Source: Verrucomicrobiota bacterium
GTDB taxonomy: Bacteria > Verrucomicrobiota > Verrucomicrobiia > JABWAM01 > JAHFSZ01
Assembly: GCA_023265515.1 (NCBI GenBank)
Contig: JAHFSZ010000024.1
Location: 1 to 34,511, forward strand
Direction of reading: 5' to 3'
DNA: 34,511 nt
Shown piece by piece: positions 25,097 through 32,865 of the stretch (positions are counted from its first letter, which is position 1; each line of letters opens with the position of its first letter). Under the pieces are notes generated by a model. It searched no databases. It saw only the letters and a list, made by a program, of their open reading frames with translations, and had not been told where the DNA came from. The position numbers and the translations under genes are program-made.

Positions 25097-26578
25097 TCAT
25101 TGATTGGCGCCCGTATGGCAGTCGTTGCATTTCATGTCACCGATCTCGCCACCCGGATGGTGAAAGGGATGGCCTTGTGCACTGAGATTTTCGAGCTCTT
25201 TGCCGTTTCCTTGGGCAAGAATGATATGGCAGGTGTTGCAATCGCTGGCTTTGATCATTCGCTTGCTGTCCGCCGTCTGATGCTCCCCATCATGGCAGCG
25301 AAAACAACCAAGCCAGTCCTTGTGGCCGATGTTGTTGGGATAAACTTTCCAGCTGGATTTCATTTCAGGAAAAAAGTTTTGCACGTAGATGCGCTGAATC
25401 TCATCAACGGCCGCGTCCAGGCCCTGCTGACCCGGATACCTGGATTTCAGTGTTGCGGCAATCGTCTGCCGGGCATCGGTCTCGCTGACATACGGCTTGG
25501 TCAACACGTCCACCGCTTCCTTCTTAATGAAGGGCATCGAGGGATCCAAACGCGCCACCGCGAGCGCTTGATCAATCGCCTCGTTGGGGCTCTGGAAGTG
25601 GTGCGTTGGGCGATTGTGGCAATCCATGCAATCCATGGTGCGAATGGCATGCTTTTTCGGGTCGTATTTGAAACTGCCGGTCGAGTACACAACCTGCTCG
25701 CCGTTGGACTTCGTCATGCGTACCCACGGAATAACCTGGCGGCGCTCATCGGCGGCGATGTATTCGACTTTGTTGGCGATATTCATATGCCAGTGAATTC
25801 CGCCCACAGGACCATGAGTTGGATCACCGCCCCCCACCTTGAGAAGAAGCCGGACCGAGTAGGGTGTGTTGGTCTTGTCGCTCAGAAAATGGGAGTAAGT
25901 GCGATCCAGGTTTCCGACAAATTTTTTTGGCCAGTGGCATTGCTCGCAGGTTTCCTGCGCCGGCCGGAGATTTTTGATCGGCGTCTGGATTGGCCTGGGA
26001 AACTTGTGAAAGATCGTGGCATAGACCTGATACGTGCCGCTGATTTTGGATTTTACGTACCAGGAGGCTCCAGGACCGATGTGGCACTCCGAACAAGCAA
26101 CCCGGGCATGCGGGGAATGCAGGTACGTTGTGAACTCGGGCTGCATGACGGTGTGGCATGATTGTCCGCAAAATGTCGTGGATTCGGTAAAATGATAGCT
26201 TTGGTAACTTCCGACCGCCGTGATCAGGAGAAAGAACCCGCTTGCACCGATAAAAAAGGCCAGGTTGCGGCGGTCTCGCGGATGCGACAAATCCACCATG
26301 AGCCGGGGAATGGCCCACCCTGGCTTATGTTTGGCGAGCTGACGTTGTTCCAGGACCAGACCCAGGAGGATCAAGAACACTCCGATTACCGTGAAAGTCG
26401 GCGCCACCAAATAGGCCAGGATGCCCATGTAGGGATTTCCCGTCGGCCTGAACAGGTCCATGGTGAAGAGGAAAAGAAACGCGAAGAAACTGCCGCCGAC
26501 AACCACCAGCCCGGCGAGACTGAACCAGTTGCGAAAAATCGAAAGCTTCGGCCGGGAAGATTTGTGCTCCTCACTCAC
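25097..26578 (-). CDS. NapC/NirT-like membrane multiheme cytochrome c (seven heme motifs)
   Basis: The 493-aa protein starts at GTG. It has three hydrophobic segments (about 18-42, 50-76, 104-126) and then a periplasmic region with heme motifs at C137 (C-x3-CH, CGQSCH), C162, C211, C317, C425, C447 and C484, the last six being CxxCH. The block PHARVACSECHIGPGASWYV and ETCEQCHWP are typical of NapC/NirT-family proteins found in metal-reducing bacteria. NapC relatives take electrons from membrane quinol and pass them to periplasmic cytochromes. Three membrane helices and seven hemes exceed the classical one-helix tetraheme form. It follows cytochrome b after 135 bases and may have its own promoter. 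Confidence 0.9.
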   Translation of the reverse strand: MSEEHKSSRPKLSIFRNWFSLAGLVVVGGSFFAFLFLFTMDLFRPTGNPYMGILAYLVAPTFTVIGVFLILLGLVLEQRQLAKHKPGWAIPRLMVDLSHPRDRRNLAFFIGASGFFLLITAVGSYQSYHFTESTTFCGQSCHTVMQPEFTTYLHSPHARVACSECHIGPGASWYVKSKISGTYQVYATIFHKFPRPIQTPIKNLRPAQETCEQCHWPKKFVGNLDRTYSHFLSDKTNTPYSVRLLLKVGGGDPTHGPVGGIHWHMNIANKVEYIAADERRQVIPWVRMTKSNGEQVVYSTGSFKYDPKKHAIRTMDCMDCHNRPTHHFQSPNEAIDQALAVARLDPSMPFIKKEAVDVLTKPYVSETDARQTIAATLKSRYPGQQGLDAAVDEIQRIYVQNFFPEMKSSWKVYPNNIGHKDWLGCFRCHDGEHQTADSKRMIKASDCNTCHIILAQGNGKELENLSAQGHPFHHPGGEIGDMKCNDCHTGANQ

Positions 26579-26589
26579 GCAGATGACTA

Positions 26590-26617
26590 TTTATGACGTG
26601 AACGCCAAAAATCTCAA
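26590..26617 (-). promoter_or_regulatory. Candidate promoter upstream of the NapC-like gene
   Basis: On the minus strand TTGAGA (26617-26612) and CATAAA (26595-26590) are 16 bases apart, five of six and four of six matches to sigma70-type elements. Transcription would begin about five bases before the GTG start, implying a leaderless or nearly leaderless message; no ribosome binding site is visible. Weak evidence. Confidence 0.25.
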
Positions 26618-26713
26618 CATCCCTTGTCATCTTTTTAACATTTTCGGAGTGATTCGCGCGCTGGCGCTGCCGCCGAAACCACCGTCGTCGCAACCTCACT
26701 GTTAGGACAGCCA

Positions 26714-27856
26714 CTACTTCTTGCCCGGTTCGATCCGATGCGGCACGGCGTAGGCGTCGAAGTCATAGGTGCGCCCCGAGAAGGTGATTTCCCGCTCCGA
26801 GAAGTAGCCCAACGCGCCAAAGATCAGCGCCAGCGCCAGGGCGAACACACCAATGGCGACCGCGATGGGCCGTTTTCTCGGATTCCTTTCAGGACTGCGG
26901 TCCAGAAAAGGCCATAGCACAAGCAGAAGCCCGGGAATCAGCGACACGAAAAGACCCAATGTTTTTGGGAAAAACTTCAAAAGCTGGTACGTCGACAAAA
27001 AATACCACTCCGGCTTGATGCCTTTCGGGGTTTTGAGCGGATCAGCCTTCTCCCCCAACTCAACGGGCCAAAGCACGATCAGGGTGACAAGCATTGCCAG
27101 CATGAGGCAGAAAATGACCCCCTCCTTGACGATGTGGTTCGGGAAAAAGGGAATTCCGCGCGACTTATCGATGGGTTTTTCCTCACCCACGCGCTCCATC
27201 GTGGCCAGCCCCTGCACTCGCATGAGGAACAAATGCACCGCGATCAGCCCGGTCAACACCCAGGGCAGGACCACGACATGCATGACGTAAAACCGGGAAA
27301 GCGTTTCACCAGTCACCCCATCACCGCCGCGAAGCAAGGTCATGAAGTACTGGCCCACCCAGGGGATCACGCCCGTAATCTCCGTCCCCACGGTTGTGGC
27401 CCAGTAGGAAAGCTGGTTCCAGGGGAGCAGATAACCGGTGAATCCAAAGGTCACGGTACAGCCGAGACTCAGCACCCCCAACACCCACGTGAGCTCGCGC
27501 GGTTTCTTGTAGGCGCCCATGAAGTAGGTGCGGCACATGTGCACGAGCACGCAAAGGATCATCATGGTGGAGCCCCAGGCATGCAGGCCGCGGATCAGCC
27601 ATCCGAAATGCGCCTTGGTGATGATGAATCGGATGCTCTCAAAGGCCGTGTCGGTGGTCGGCCGGTAATAGATCATCAGGAGGATGCCGGTGACCACCTG
27701 GTTGACGAACAGATAGGCCGACAGGGTGCCGAACGTATGCCAAAACCCGACGTGGGGAGGCAGGGGCTTGTGAGCCTGCTCATCGACGAATTCTTCGACC
27801 AGGCCGATGTCGTAACGCCTCGCCAGCCACGACCTGATGGTGTGAACAATCTTCAC
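26714..27856 (-). CDS. Cytochrome b of a Rieske/cytochrome b complex
   Basis: The 380-aa protein has about eight membrane helices. Heme-b ligand pairs are H92/H106 (13 residues between) and H193/H208 (14 between, the cytochrome b6-like spacing). KPEWYFLSTYQLLKFFP at about 281-297 carries the quinol-site PEWY motif of subunit IV / the cytochrome b C-terminal half, so the two halves are fused as in bc1. A short soluble tail follows the last helix. It oxidises quinol and passes electrons to the Rieske protein and to low-potential hemes. It overlaps the Rieske gene by four bases. No cytochrome c1 or f gene is adjacent; the nine-heme protein upstream probably takes that place. Confidence 0.95.
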   Translation of the reverse strand: MKIVHTIRSWLARRYDIGLVEEFVDEQAHKPLPPHVGFWHTFGTLSAYLFVNQVVTGILLMIYYRPTTDTAFESIRFIITKAHFGWLIRGLHAWGSTMMILCVLVHMCRTYFMGAYKKPRELTWVLGVLSLGCTVTFGFTGYLLPWNQLSYWATTVGTEITGVIPWVGQYFMTLLRGGDGVTGETLSRFYVMHVVVLPWVLTGLIAVHLFLMRVQGLATMERVGEEKPIDKSRGIPFFPNHIVKEGVIFCLMLAMLVTLIVLWPVELGEKADPLKTPKGIKPEWYFLSTYQLLKFFPKTLGLFVSLIPGLLLVLWPFLDRSPERNPRKRPIAVAIGVFALALALIFGALGYFSEREITFSGRTYDFDAYAVPHRIEPGKK

Positions 27857-28338
27857 GCCGACCTCACCATCACCTCGCCTCCGACAACCGTGACTCCCAT
27901 TTCAGCGAGTGGCCGCGGCGGCGGCCCCGATACCACGCGGCCCTGCGCGTCAAAAACCCCCGCATGGCACGGGCAGGCGATTTGCCGCTGTTGCGGATCC
28001 CAGCGCACGATGCATCCGAGGTGGGTGCAGATGGCCGAGAAGGCGCGGAAACCCTGCGGAGTTTTGAAAACCAGGACCGGCTGGGCATTGACTGCAACAA
28101 CTTTTCCCTCCCATTCTGAATAGTCATCCGCCTTGCCGGCGGACACGGTCTGCGAGCCGGGCCCCCGGCGCCGGGCGGGCCACGCGTAGCTGAGCACGGG
28201 AGCAATGAATCCGATGACGCACGCCGCCAGCCCTCCAGTCAGCAGCCAATCGAGGAATGTCCGGCGGGTGACACCATTATTTTTGCACGGCGTCGGTTCG
28301 CCGGCCGGATTTGGGATGATGGGTGATTGGTCGCTCAC
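27853..28338 (-). CDS. Rieske [2Fe-2S] protein
   Basis: The best start is the GTG at 28338, whose GTGA overlaps the stop of the nine-heme gene; the track start at 28437 lies within that gene. The 161-aa protein has a Tat-like signal (TRRTFLDW, R25/R26) and one membrane anchor. The cluster ligands are C104/H106 (CTHLGC) and C122/H125 (CPCHAG), with C109 and C124 placed for the usual disulfide. It accepts an electron from quinol at cytochrome b on the periplasmic side. Its stop overlaps the cytochrome b start by four bases, so all three genes are translationally coupled. Confidence 0.95.
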   Translation of the reverse strand: MSDQSPIIPNPAGEPTPCKNNGVTRRTFLDWLLTGGLAACVIGFIAPVLSYAWPARRRGPGSQTVSAGKADDYSEWEGKVVAVNAQPVLVFKTPQGFRAFSAICTHLGCIVRWDPQQRQIACPCHAGVFDAQGRVVSGPPPRPLAEMGVTVVGGEVMVRSA

Positions 28339-29579
28339 GGCCGCCTTCTCCTCGCAAGTTGCCGCCATTTGAGCCAGAACAGGCCCGCCATGACGATGAA
28401 AAAGAGCCAGATGGGAATGAGCGCGAGGCGCTTCCACCGCTCAACGCGTTCCAGTGTCGCGACACCTGACACCGTCTGGCCGATGATTTCAGCCGAGTGA
28501 GCGGCCACGGGTTGCAGGAACTCCGGCGAGAGCGTGTGCTGGAGCACCTCGAGCTGGGTGACCTGGGTCCTGGCCTCGCCCAGCAGGAGCTGTTCCTCTT
28601 CCGTGGCCAAACCCCTTAATTCCGCCTGACGCACGCGTGCGTCAGCCTGTTCGAAGTCTCTGTTTGCATCGCCCACAATTTTTGCCACCGCGTCGCGAAC
28701 GGCAATCGGCTTGGTTCCGTCCGTATGGCAGCGTGTGCAGCTCTGATCAAACAGGTTGATGGAAGCCTTTTGAATGGCGTGATTGCCGTGGCAACTGATG
28801 CACTCATGGAATCTCGGCGTGGCGCCGGCCCGCTTGAGATCCTCATTCAAGAGGCCTGCATGCGGGCTCTTTTCAAAAAGTTCCGCCTGCCGTCCATGGC
28901 ATTTGCCGCAGACCTGGCCGACCTCCCTGGTACCCGGCGGCGTTGCGCCATGATTGCCATGACATGTGACGCAGGTCGGCGCGCTCAGATCGCCCTTCTC
29001 AAGAAGAAGGTGGGCATGGTAGCTCGATTTATATTTTTCCAAAACGTCCGAGGGAAGGTTGTAACCAGCCATCAGCTTGGCATCGGCGTGGCAGCGACCG
29101 CAGGTTTGCGGGACATTGCCCGGAAATGTGCGGGCCTGCGGCGACTTGGCTTTGAGGATGTCGTGCGAGCCATGGCAGTCGGCGCAGGCGGCCACCTTCT
29201 GGTCGCCATGCTGCAACAACTGCTCACCATGCTTGCTGGTTTTATAGCGCTCCAGCTGATCGGCCTGAAGCCCGTAGGGGTTCATCATCCGCACGTCGCT
29301 GTGGCAGCTGGCACACTTCGCGACAATGTCGCGCTTGTCTGAGAGGGGCTTGAAGTCCTTGGCGGCATGCGCCGTCTCGTAGTCGTCGCTTGCCGGATTT
29401 CCGCCATGGCACTGCGTGCAAGTGAGTCCCGTGTGGACACTGCCCGCCAGCGCCTTCTTCTGATCCTCATGGCACTCCAGGCATAAATTTTCTTCCGCCC
29501 GGGCCGCCGCTCGAAACACCAGCAAGCTCAATAGAATCGCAGCCCACCCGAGCTTTTGCGGTAATCGCAACTGGCGCAT
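28335..29579 (-). CDS. Nine-heme tail-anchored c-type cytochrome
   Basis: The 414-aa protein has a signal peptide (GWAAILLSLLVFRAAARA) and nine CxxCH motifs at C33, C54, C89, C132, C160, C203, C224, C260 and C281. A helical heme-free stretch follows (about 290-375), then a C-terminal membrane helix near 388-405 and an RRRR tail. It should hang on the periplasmic side of the inner membrane. Its stop overlaps the Rieske GTG (GTGA), and cytochrome b follows, so it probably acts as the electron outlet of that complex in place of cytochrome c1. Motif spacing is irregular and resembles the broad cytochrome c3/c7-like multiheme class; I cannot name a precise family. Confidence 0.9.
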   Translation of the reverse strand: MRQLRLPQKLGWAAILLSLLVFRAAARAEENLCLECHEDQKKALAGSVHTGLTCTQCHGGNPASDDYETAHAAKDFKPLSDKRDIVAKCASCHSDVRMMNPYGLQADQLERYKTSKHGEQLLQHGDQKVAACADCHGSHDILKAKSPQARTFPGNVPQTCGRCHADAKLMAGYNLPSDVLEKYKSSYHAHLLLEKGDLSAPTCVTCHGNHGATPPGTREVGQVCGKCHGRQAELFEKSPHAGLLNEDLKRAGATPRFHECISCHGNHAIQKASINLFDQSCTRCHTDGTKPIAVRDAVAKIVGDANRDFEQADARVRQAELRGLATEEEQLLLGEARTQVTQLEVLQHTLSPEFLQPVAAHSAEIIGQTVSGVATLERVERWKRLALIPIWLFFIVMAGLFWLKWRQLARRRRP

Positions 29580-29603
29580 GGTGCCACGGGGTCCGCTTCC
29601 GGG

Positions 29604-29939
29604 CTATTTCTTGAACGAACGAATGTAGGCGATCAACTGCTTGATTTCCTCGTCGGTCAGCTTGTCGCCAAAGCCCTTCATCTTCGTTTTGTCGCCGTCC
29701 TTGACGCCTTCTTTGATGGCCTTGATCATTTGTTCATCCTTCATTTCGGCCTGGCCCTTGGCGTCGGTAAAATCCTTGGCTTTCAACTTTTTTCCGGCGG
29801 GAGTTTCACCCTTTCCATCCTTGCCATGGCACGAGGCACAAGACTTTTCAAAGAGTTCCTTGGCATCCGCGGCAAAGAGCAACGGAGCTCCGGCAACAAG
29901 TGTCGCAATCAAAGCCACCCACGCGATTTTTTTATTCAT
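29604..29939 (-). CDS. Monoheme c-type cytochrome, copy 1
   Basis: The 111-aa protein has a signal peptide (WVALIATLVAGAPLLFA) and a single heme site, SCASCHGKDGKG. The probable axial methionine is in KMKGFGDKL, and the end is the usual class I fold helix (LTDEEIKQLIAYIRSF). AAAGGA lies eight bases before the ATG. It is a soluble periplasmic electron carrier. The C-terminal third is identical in protein and nearly identical in DNA to the neighbouring paralogue, while the signal peptides differ. It lies between the second copy and the nine-heme gene and may shuttle electrons between the Rieske/b complex and the outer-membrane conduit. Confidence 0.93.
   Translation of the reverse strand: MNKKIAWVALIATLVAGAPLLFAADAKELFEKSCASCHGKDGKGETPAGKKLKAKDFTDAKGQAEMKDEQMIKAIKEGVKDGDKTKMKGFGDKLTDEEIKQLIAYIRSFKK
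29623..29729. repeat. 107-bp duplicated tract, copy A
   Basis: This tract matches 30040-30146 at 106 of 107 positions (the difference is C at 29682 against T at 30099). It covers the C-terminal part of the first monoheme cytochrome gene. DNA immediately upstream in the genes is clearly more diverged, so the identity boundary is sharp. Confidence 0.9.
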
Positions 29940-30020
29940 GGAGCATTCCTTTGATAGTTAGGTTTCGATTCGTTCATCGCACCCACCCGATGCGCGCCGA
30001 TGCACGCAATAGCCCGCATA

Positions 30021-30353
30021 TTATTTTTTAAAACTGCGGATGTAGGCGATCAACTGCTTGATTTCCTCGTCGGTCAGCTTGTCGCCAAAGCCCTTCATTT
30101 TCGTTTTGTCGCCGTCCTTGACGCCTTCTTTGATGGCCTTGATCATATCGGCGTCCTTCAGGTCCGCCTGTACCTTGGCGTCCGTGTAATCCTTGACCTT
30201 GAGCTTCTTTCCGGCCGGAGTGTCGCCCTTGCCATCCTTGCCGTGGCACGCGGCGCAGGTCTTGTCATAGACCGCCTTGGCATCTTCAGCCTTCACGGAC
30301 GCCGCCGTCAGCGCCACGGTAGCGGCAATGATGATCGTGATGATCGTTTTCAT
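30021..30353 (-). CDS. Monoheme c-type cytochrome, copy 2
   Basis: I start at the ATG at 30353 (MKTIITIIIAATVAL), preceded by a strong GGAGGAAG ribosome binding site; the track start at 30401 adds 16 residues. The 110-aa protein has a signal peptide ending near SVKAED, one heme motif (CAACHGKDGKG) and the probable methionine ligand in KMKGFGDKL. It is a paralogue of the next gene downstream. It follows the outer-membrane beta-barrel gene after 44 bases and should be a soluble periplasmic carrier. Two such carriers side by side suggest dosage or slightly different partners. Confidence 0.94.
   Translation of the reverse strand: MKTIITIIIAATVALTAASVKAEDAKAVYDKTCAACHGKDGKGDTPAGKKLKVKDYTDAKVQADLKDADMIKAIKEGVKDGDKTKMKGFGDKLTDEEIKQLIAYIRSFKK
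30040..30146. repeat. 107-bp duplicated tract, copy B
   Basis: Partner of 29623-29729 in direct orientation, 417 bases apart, with one mismatch. It encodes the same C-terminal residues in the second cytochrome gene. Such a repeat could recombine and delete one cytochrome copy. Confidence 0.9.
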
Positions 30354-30397
30354 CGAACTTCCTCCTTGAATGGGATGGTTGCAGGTTAGACCCTGTC

Positions 30398-32806
30398 TCA
30401 AAACGCGACCTCGATGCTGGAATAAGCCAGGTGCGCGTCAAAATTATTGTTGCCTCCCGATGTGGAATCGATGCTTTTGAGGAAGCTGTATTTGACATTC
30501 CACCGGATGTTCTCCGCCATGCGCCACAACAAGCCCACGCCAACAGAGTGCTCCTCCGCGCCTGCGCCATAGGGCATGGTGGTGCTGGACTGGTCCAGGT
30601 AATCGTAAGCGCGATAAAACGAATATTGGGCCGTGACATCCGTCTTCTCGGTCAGCGCGTACCCGGTCAGAAAGCTTGCGTACCAATAGCTGTTCTGTGA
30701 ATCCCAGACCTGGTTGATGGCCGCGCCCGTGCGCTCATCGGCCTGCGTGTCTGTTTCGCTATAGACCCAATTCACGTTGCCCTGCATGTAAAGGCGCGCC
30801 ATCGGGGTCACGGTGATGTTCTGGCTCAAAACGTGCGTCCGCGTGTCGCCGCTTTGCACCGTCTCCAGACTGCCCACGCCGTTCTCCCGCTGGTTGAGCT
30901 GGAAATCGTACCGGCTCACCAGGGTGACTTTCGAGCAGGGATGCGAGGTCACCCGGAAATTCACGTCATGCGTCAACTGCCCCTGGGAGGTGATATACAT
31001 GGGATAACGGTTCCCGCTCGTGGAGGAGTTGATCGTTGAATCCCTCGAAAAACTGTAATCCGTCTCGCGCAACCTGAAGTAGTACTGGACGGCCGTGTTC
31101 ACCTCCTTCATCGGATACCAGTTCGAACCGAGCGTGTATTTCTGCATGAACCGTTCGATATCCGTATCCCAAAAGATCGTCTGAACACCGGTGTCCACAG
31201 TGGTTTGGGTTCCAATCCAATCCCCTTTGCCTTCCTCCCAGTCCGCCCGGGCATAAAACAGCCAGTCGTTCACCCCATTGTAGCGAACCTCCATCTTCTG
31301 AGCCACGTTCAACCTCTCTTCGTCATCAAGTATATTGGTTCGTGCGAGCGTGGGAACCGGCCCCGCCGCGATGTTCGATGCCTGGAAGGTGGAAATACCA
31401 TCGATTTGTCGGTCGTCGATCCGAAGCGCCAGCACCAGGCTGACATCTTCCCAAGGCATGGTGATATAGTTCAAGTTTGCCACATGCTGGTTGATCTTTG
31501 AACCCCCCGCCAGGTTAATGAAGCCGGTGTCGCCTGCCTGTGCGTTGGGATAGAGAACGAAGGGGGCATCAAATCCCGCGCCGTAAATGCGGCTGCCCCC
31601 GATGTCGCTGTCCATGGTCGTGAAGGCGTAGGCCGTGGTGAACATCGTACCCTCGCCGAAGTCCGTCTCCTGAAACCCATGCACGCTGAAATTGTCCGTG
31701 TTGACGACCTCGCGATGGGTAATATCGCGATCCAGCCCCGGTTCGTCCGGCCGTTGTCGCATGTAGAGCCCGTTATCCTGGTCGGTTAATTCATAACGCA
31801 CCCCCACTCCAAAGGCGGTGTCCTCCACCTTGTGTTTCATGTCCAGGCTGAAAATATCCCGCTTTTCGTCGATCCGCCAGAAAGAGGGCACAATGCGTTT
31901 CGCGCCAAACCCTCCTGTCAGGTTGGAATCGCCCCAGCCGGTGGAATCTTTTCTGCCGTCCCTGGAATTCCTCTCGTACCTGAAGATAAACTCGGGAAGA
32001 TCCGGCAGGGTAAGTCCCGATTCAAACCAGATGTTCGCGCGGTCGATGGCGAAGACCTGGTCATTATAAAGATCGATCCACTGGCCGTTTTTCGGAAAGA
32101 AGCCGCCCGTGTTGTCGTACCAGATGCGGTACTCCCGATAGCCGGCGTTGACGTAGCCAACATCGTCCCGGCGCACATCGAGCTTCAACAGGTAGTCATG
32201 GTTGTCGAACAGCCCCCGCCCATCGATTTTCAGGGTTGTGTCTTTGGCAATCGAGCCTTCCGTATGGAAATCCTGGACTCCGCCGGAAAGATCGGTGCTG
32301 ACCTCTTTGCGCGCCCTGAACGCGGACTTGTCGCCGGAGACAAAAGCCCCGGTGCCAGACAACGTGATCCAATTGTTCTTTTCGGAAGATTCTCCGGAAG
32401 ATTCTTTCGGCTTTTCCTCAGCCTTCTCCGGGAGTTTGGCGGCAGTTTGCTCCTGCCCAACCACCTGCGGTGACGCCGCCTTTTCCTTTTTGGGCTCGTC
32501 TTTTTTCGCGGGCGCCGCGTCTTTCTTTTCAGCGCCGGACTGGGCCGGCAGAGGCGCGGGTTCCAGATCCCCCTTTTTGGCGGGGGCTTTCTTTTTTGTC
32601 TTCGCAGCGTCGTATTTTGCGGCCAGAGGCTTCGTTGTCTCGTCGCTTTTTCCGGCAGCAGCCGGATCAGGCCCCCGGCTTGACTTGACCTCGTTGGCGG
32701 GAGCGTTTTTGTAGGTCTGGGTCTTGGAGGTCATGGCAGACGCATGAAGCGGTGTCCCGGCCATCAGCGAGAAAAGAAGCGACCAGCAGGCAACCCGAAA
32801 ACTCAT
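30398..32806 (-). CDS. Outer-membrane beta-barrel protein, MtrB/PioB-like
   Basis: I prefer the ATG at 32806 (MSFRVACWSLLFSLM), with AGGA six bases upstream, over the track start at 32842. The 802-aa protein has a signal peptide (about 1-24) and then a K/A/P/E-rich linker of about 120 residues (KKKAPAKKGDLEP, KKDEPKKEKAAS). A long barrel follows of alternating aromatic strands (DYLLKLDVRRDDVGYVNAGYREYRIWYDN and similar), ending in phenylalanine (SSIEVAF), the outer-membrane signature. The barrel resembles the decaheme-associated MtrB/PioB class, which sheathes a multiheme cytochrome to carry electrons through the outer membrane. The octaheme gene directly upstream supports this. MtrB-like identity is inferred from fold pattern and context; a different porin is possible. 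Confidence 0.82.
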   Translation of the reverse strand: MSFRVACWSLLFSLMAGTPLHASAMTSKTQTYKNAPANEVKSSRGPDPAAAGKSDETTKPLAAKYDAAKTKKKAPAKKGDLEPAPLPAQSGAEKKDAAPAKKDEPKKEKAASPQVVGQEQTAAKLPEKAEEKPKESSGESSEKNNWITLSGTGAFVSGDKSAFRARKEVSTDLSGGVQDFHTEGSIAKDTTLKIDGRGLFDNHDYLLKLDVRRDDVGYVNAGYREYRIWYDNTGGFFPKNGQWIDLYNDQVFAIDRANIWFESGLTLPDLPEFIFRYERNSRDGRKDSTGWGDSNLTGGFGAKRIVPSFWRIDEKRDIFSLDMKHKVEDTAFGVGVRYELTDQDNGLYMRQRPDEPGLDRDITHREVVNTDNFSVHGFQETDFGEGTMFTTAYAFTTMDSDIGGSRIYGAGFDAPFVLYPNAQAGDTGFINLAGGSKINQHVANLNYITMPWEDVSLVLALRIDDRQIDGISTFQASNIAAGPVPTLARTNILDDEERLNVAQKMEVRYNGVNDWLFYARADWEEGKGDWIGTQTTVDTGVQTIFWDTDIERFMQKYTLGSNWYPMKEVNTAVQYYFRLRETDYSFSRDSTINSSTSGNRYPMYITSQGQLTHDVNFRVTSHPCSKVTLVSRYDFQLNQRENGVGSLETVQSGDTRTHVLSQNITVTPMARLYMQGNVNWVYSETDTQADERTGAAINQVWDSQNSYWYASFLTGYALTEKTDVTAQYSFYRAYDYLDQSSTTMPYGAGAEEHSVGVGLLWRMAENIRWNVKYSFLKSIDSTSGGNNNFDAHLAYSSIEVAF

Positions 32807-32865
32807 CGACGATCCTGCACCCTGCCTGGTCATGGTCTTCATGGTTGTTGGCCCGCTTTGTTGTT

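Noticed and set aside
25043-26161. 372-aa plus-strand ORF
   Set aside because: Antisense to the heptaheme cytochrome gene, whose heme motifs are unmistakable; no recognisable domain.
27134-28123. 329-aa plus-strand ORF
   Set aside because: Antisense to cytochrome b and Rieske genes; histidine- and glycine-rich shadow translation.
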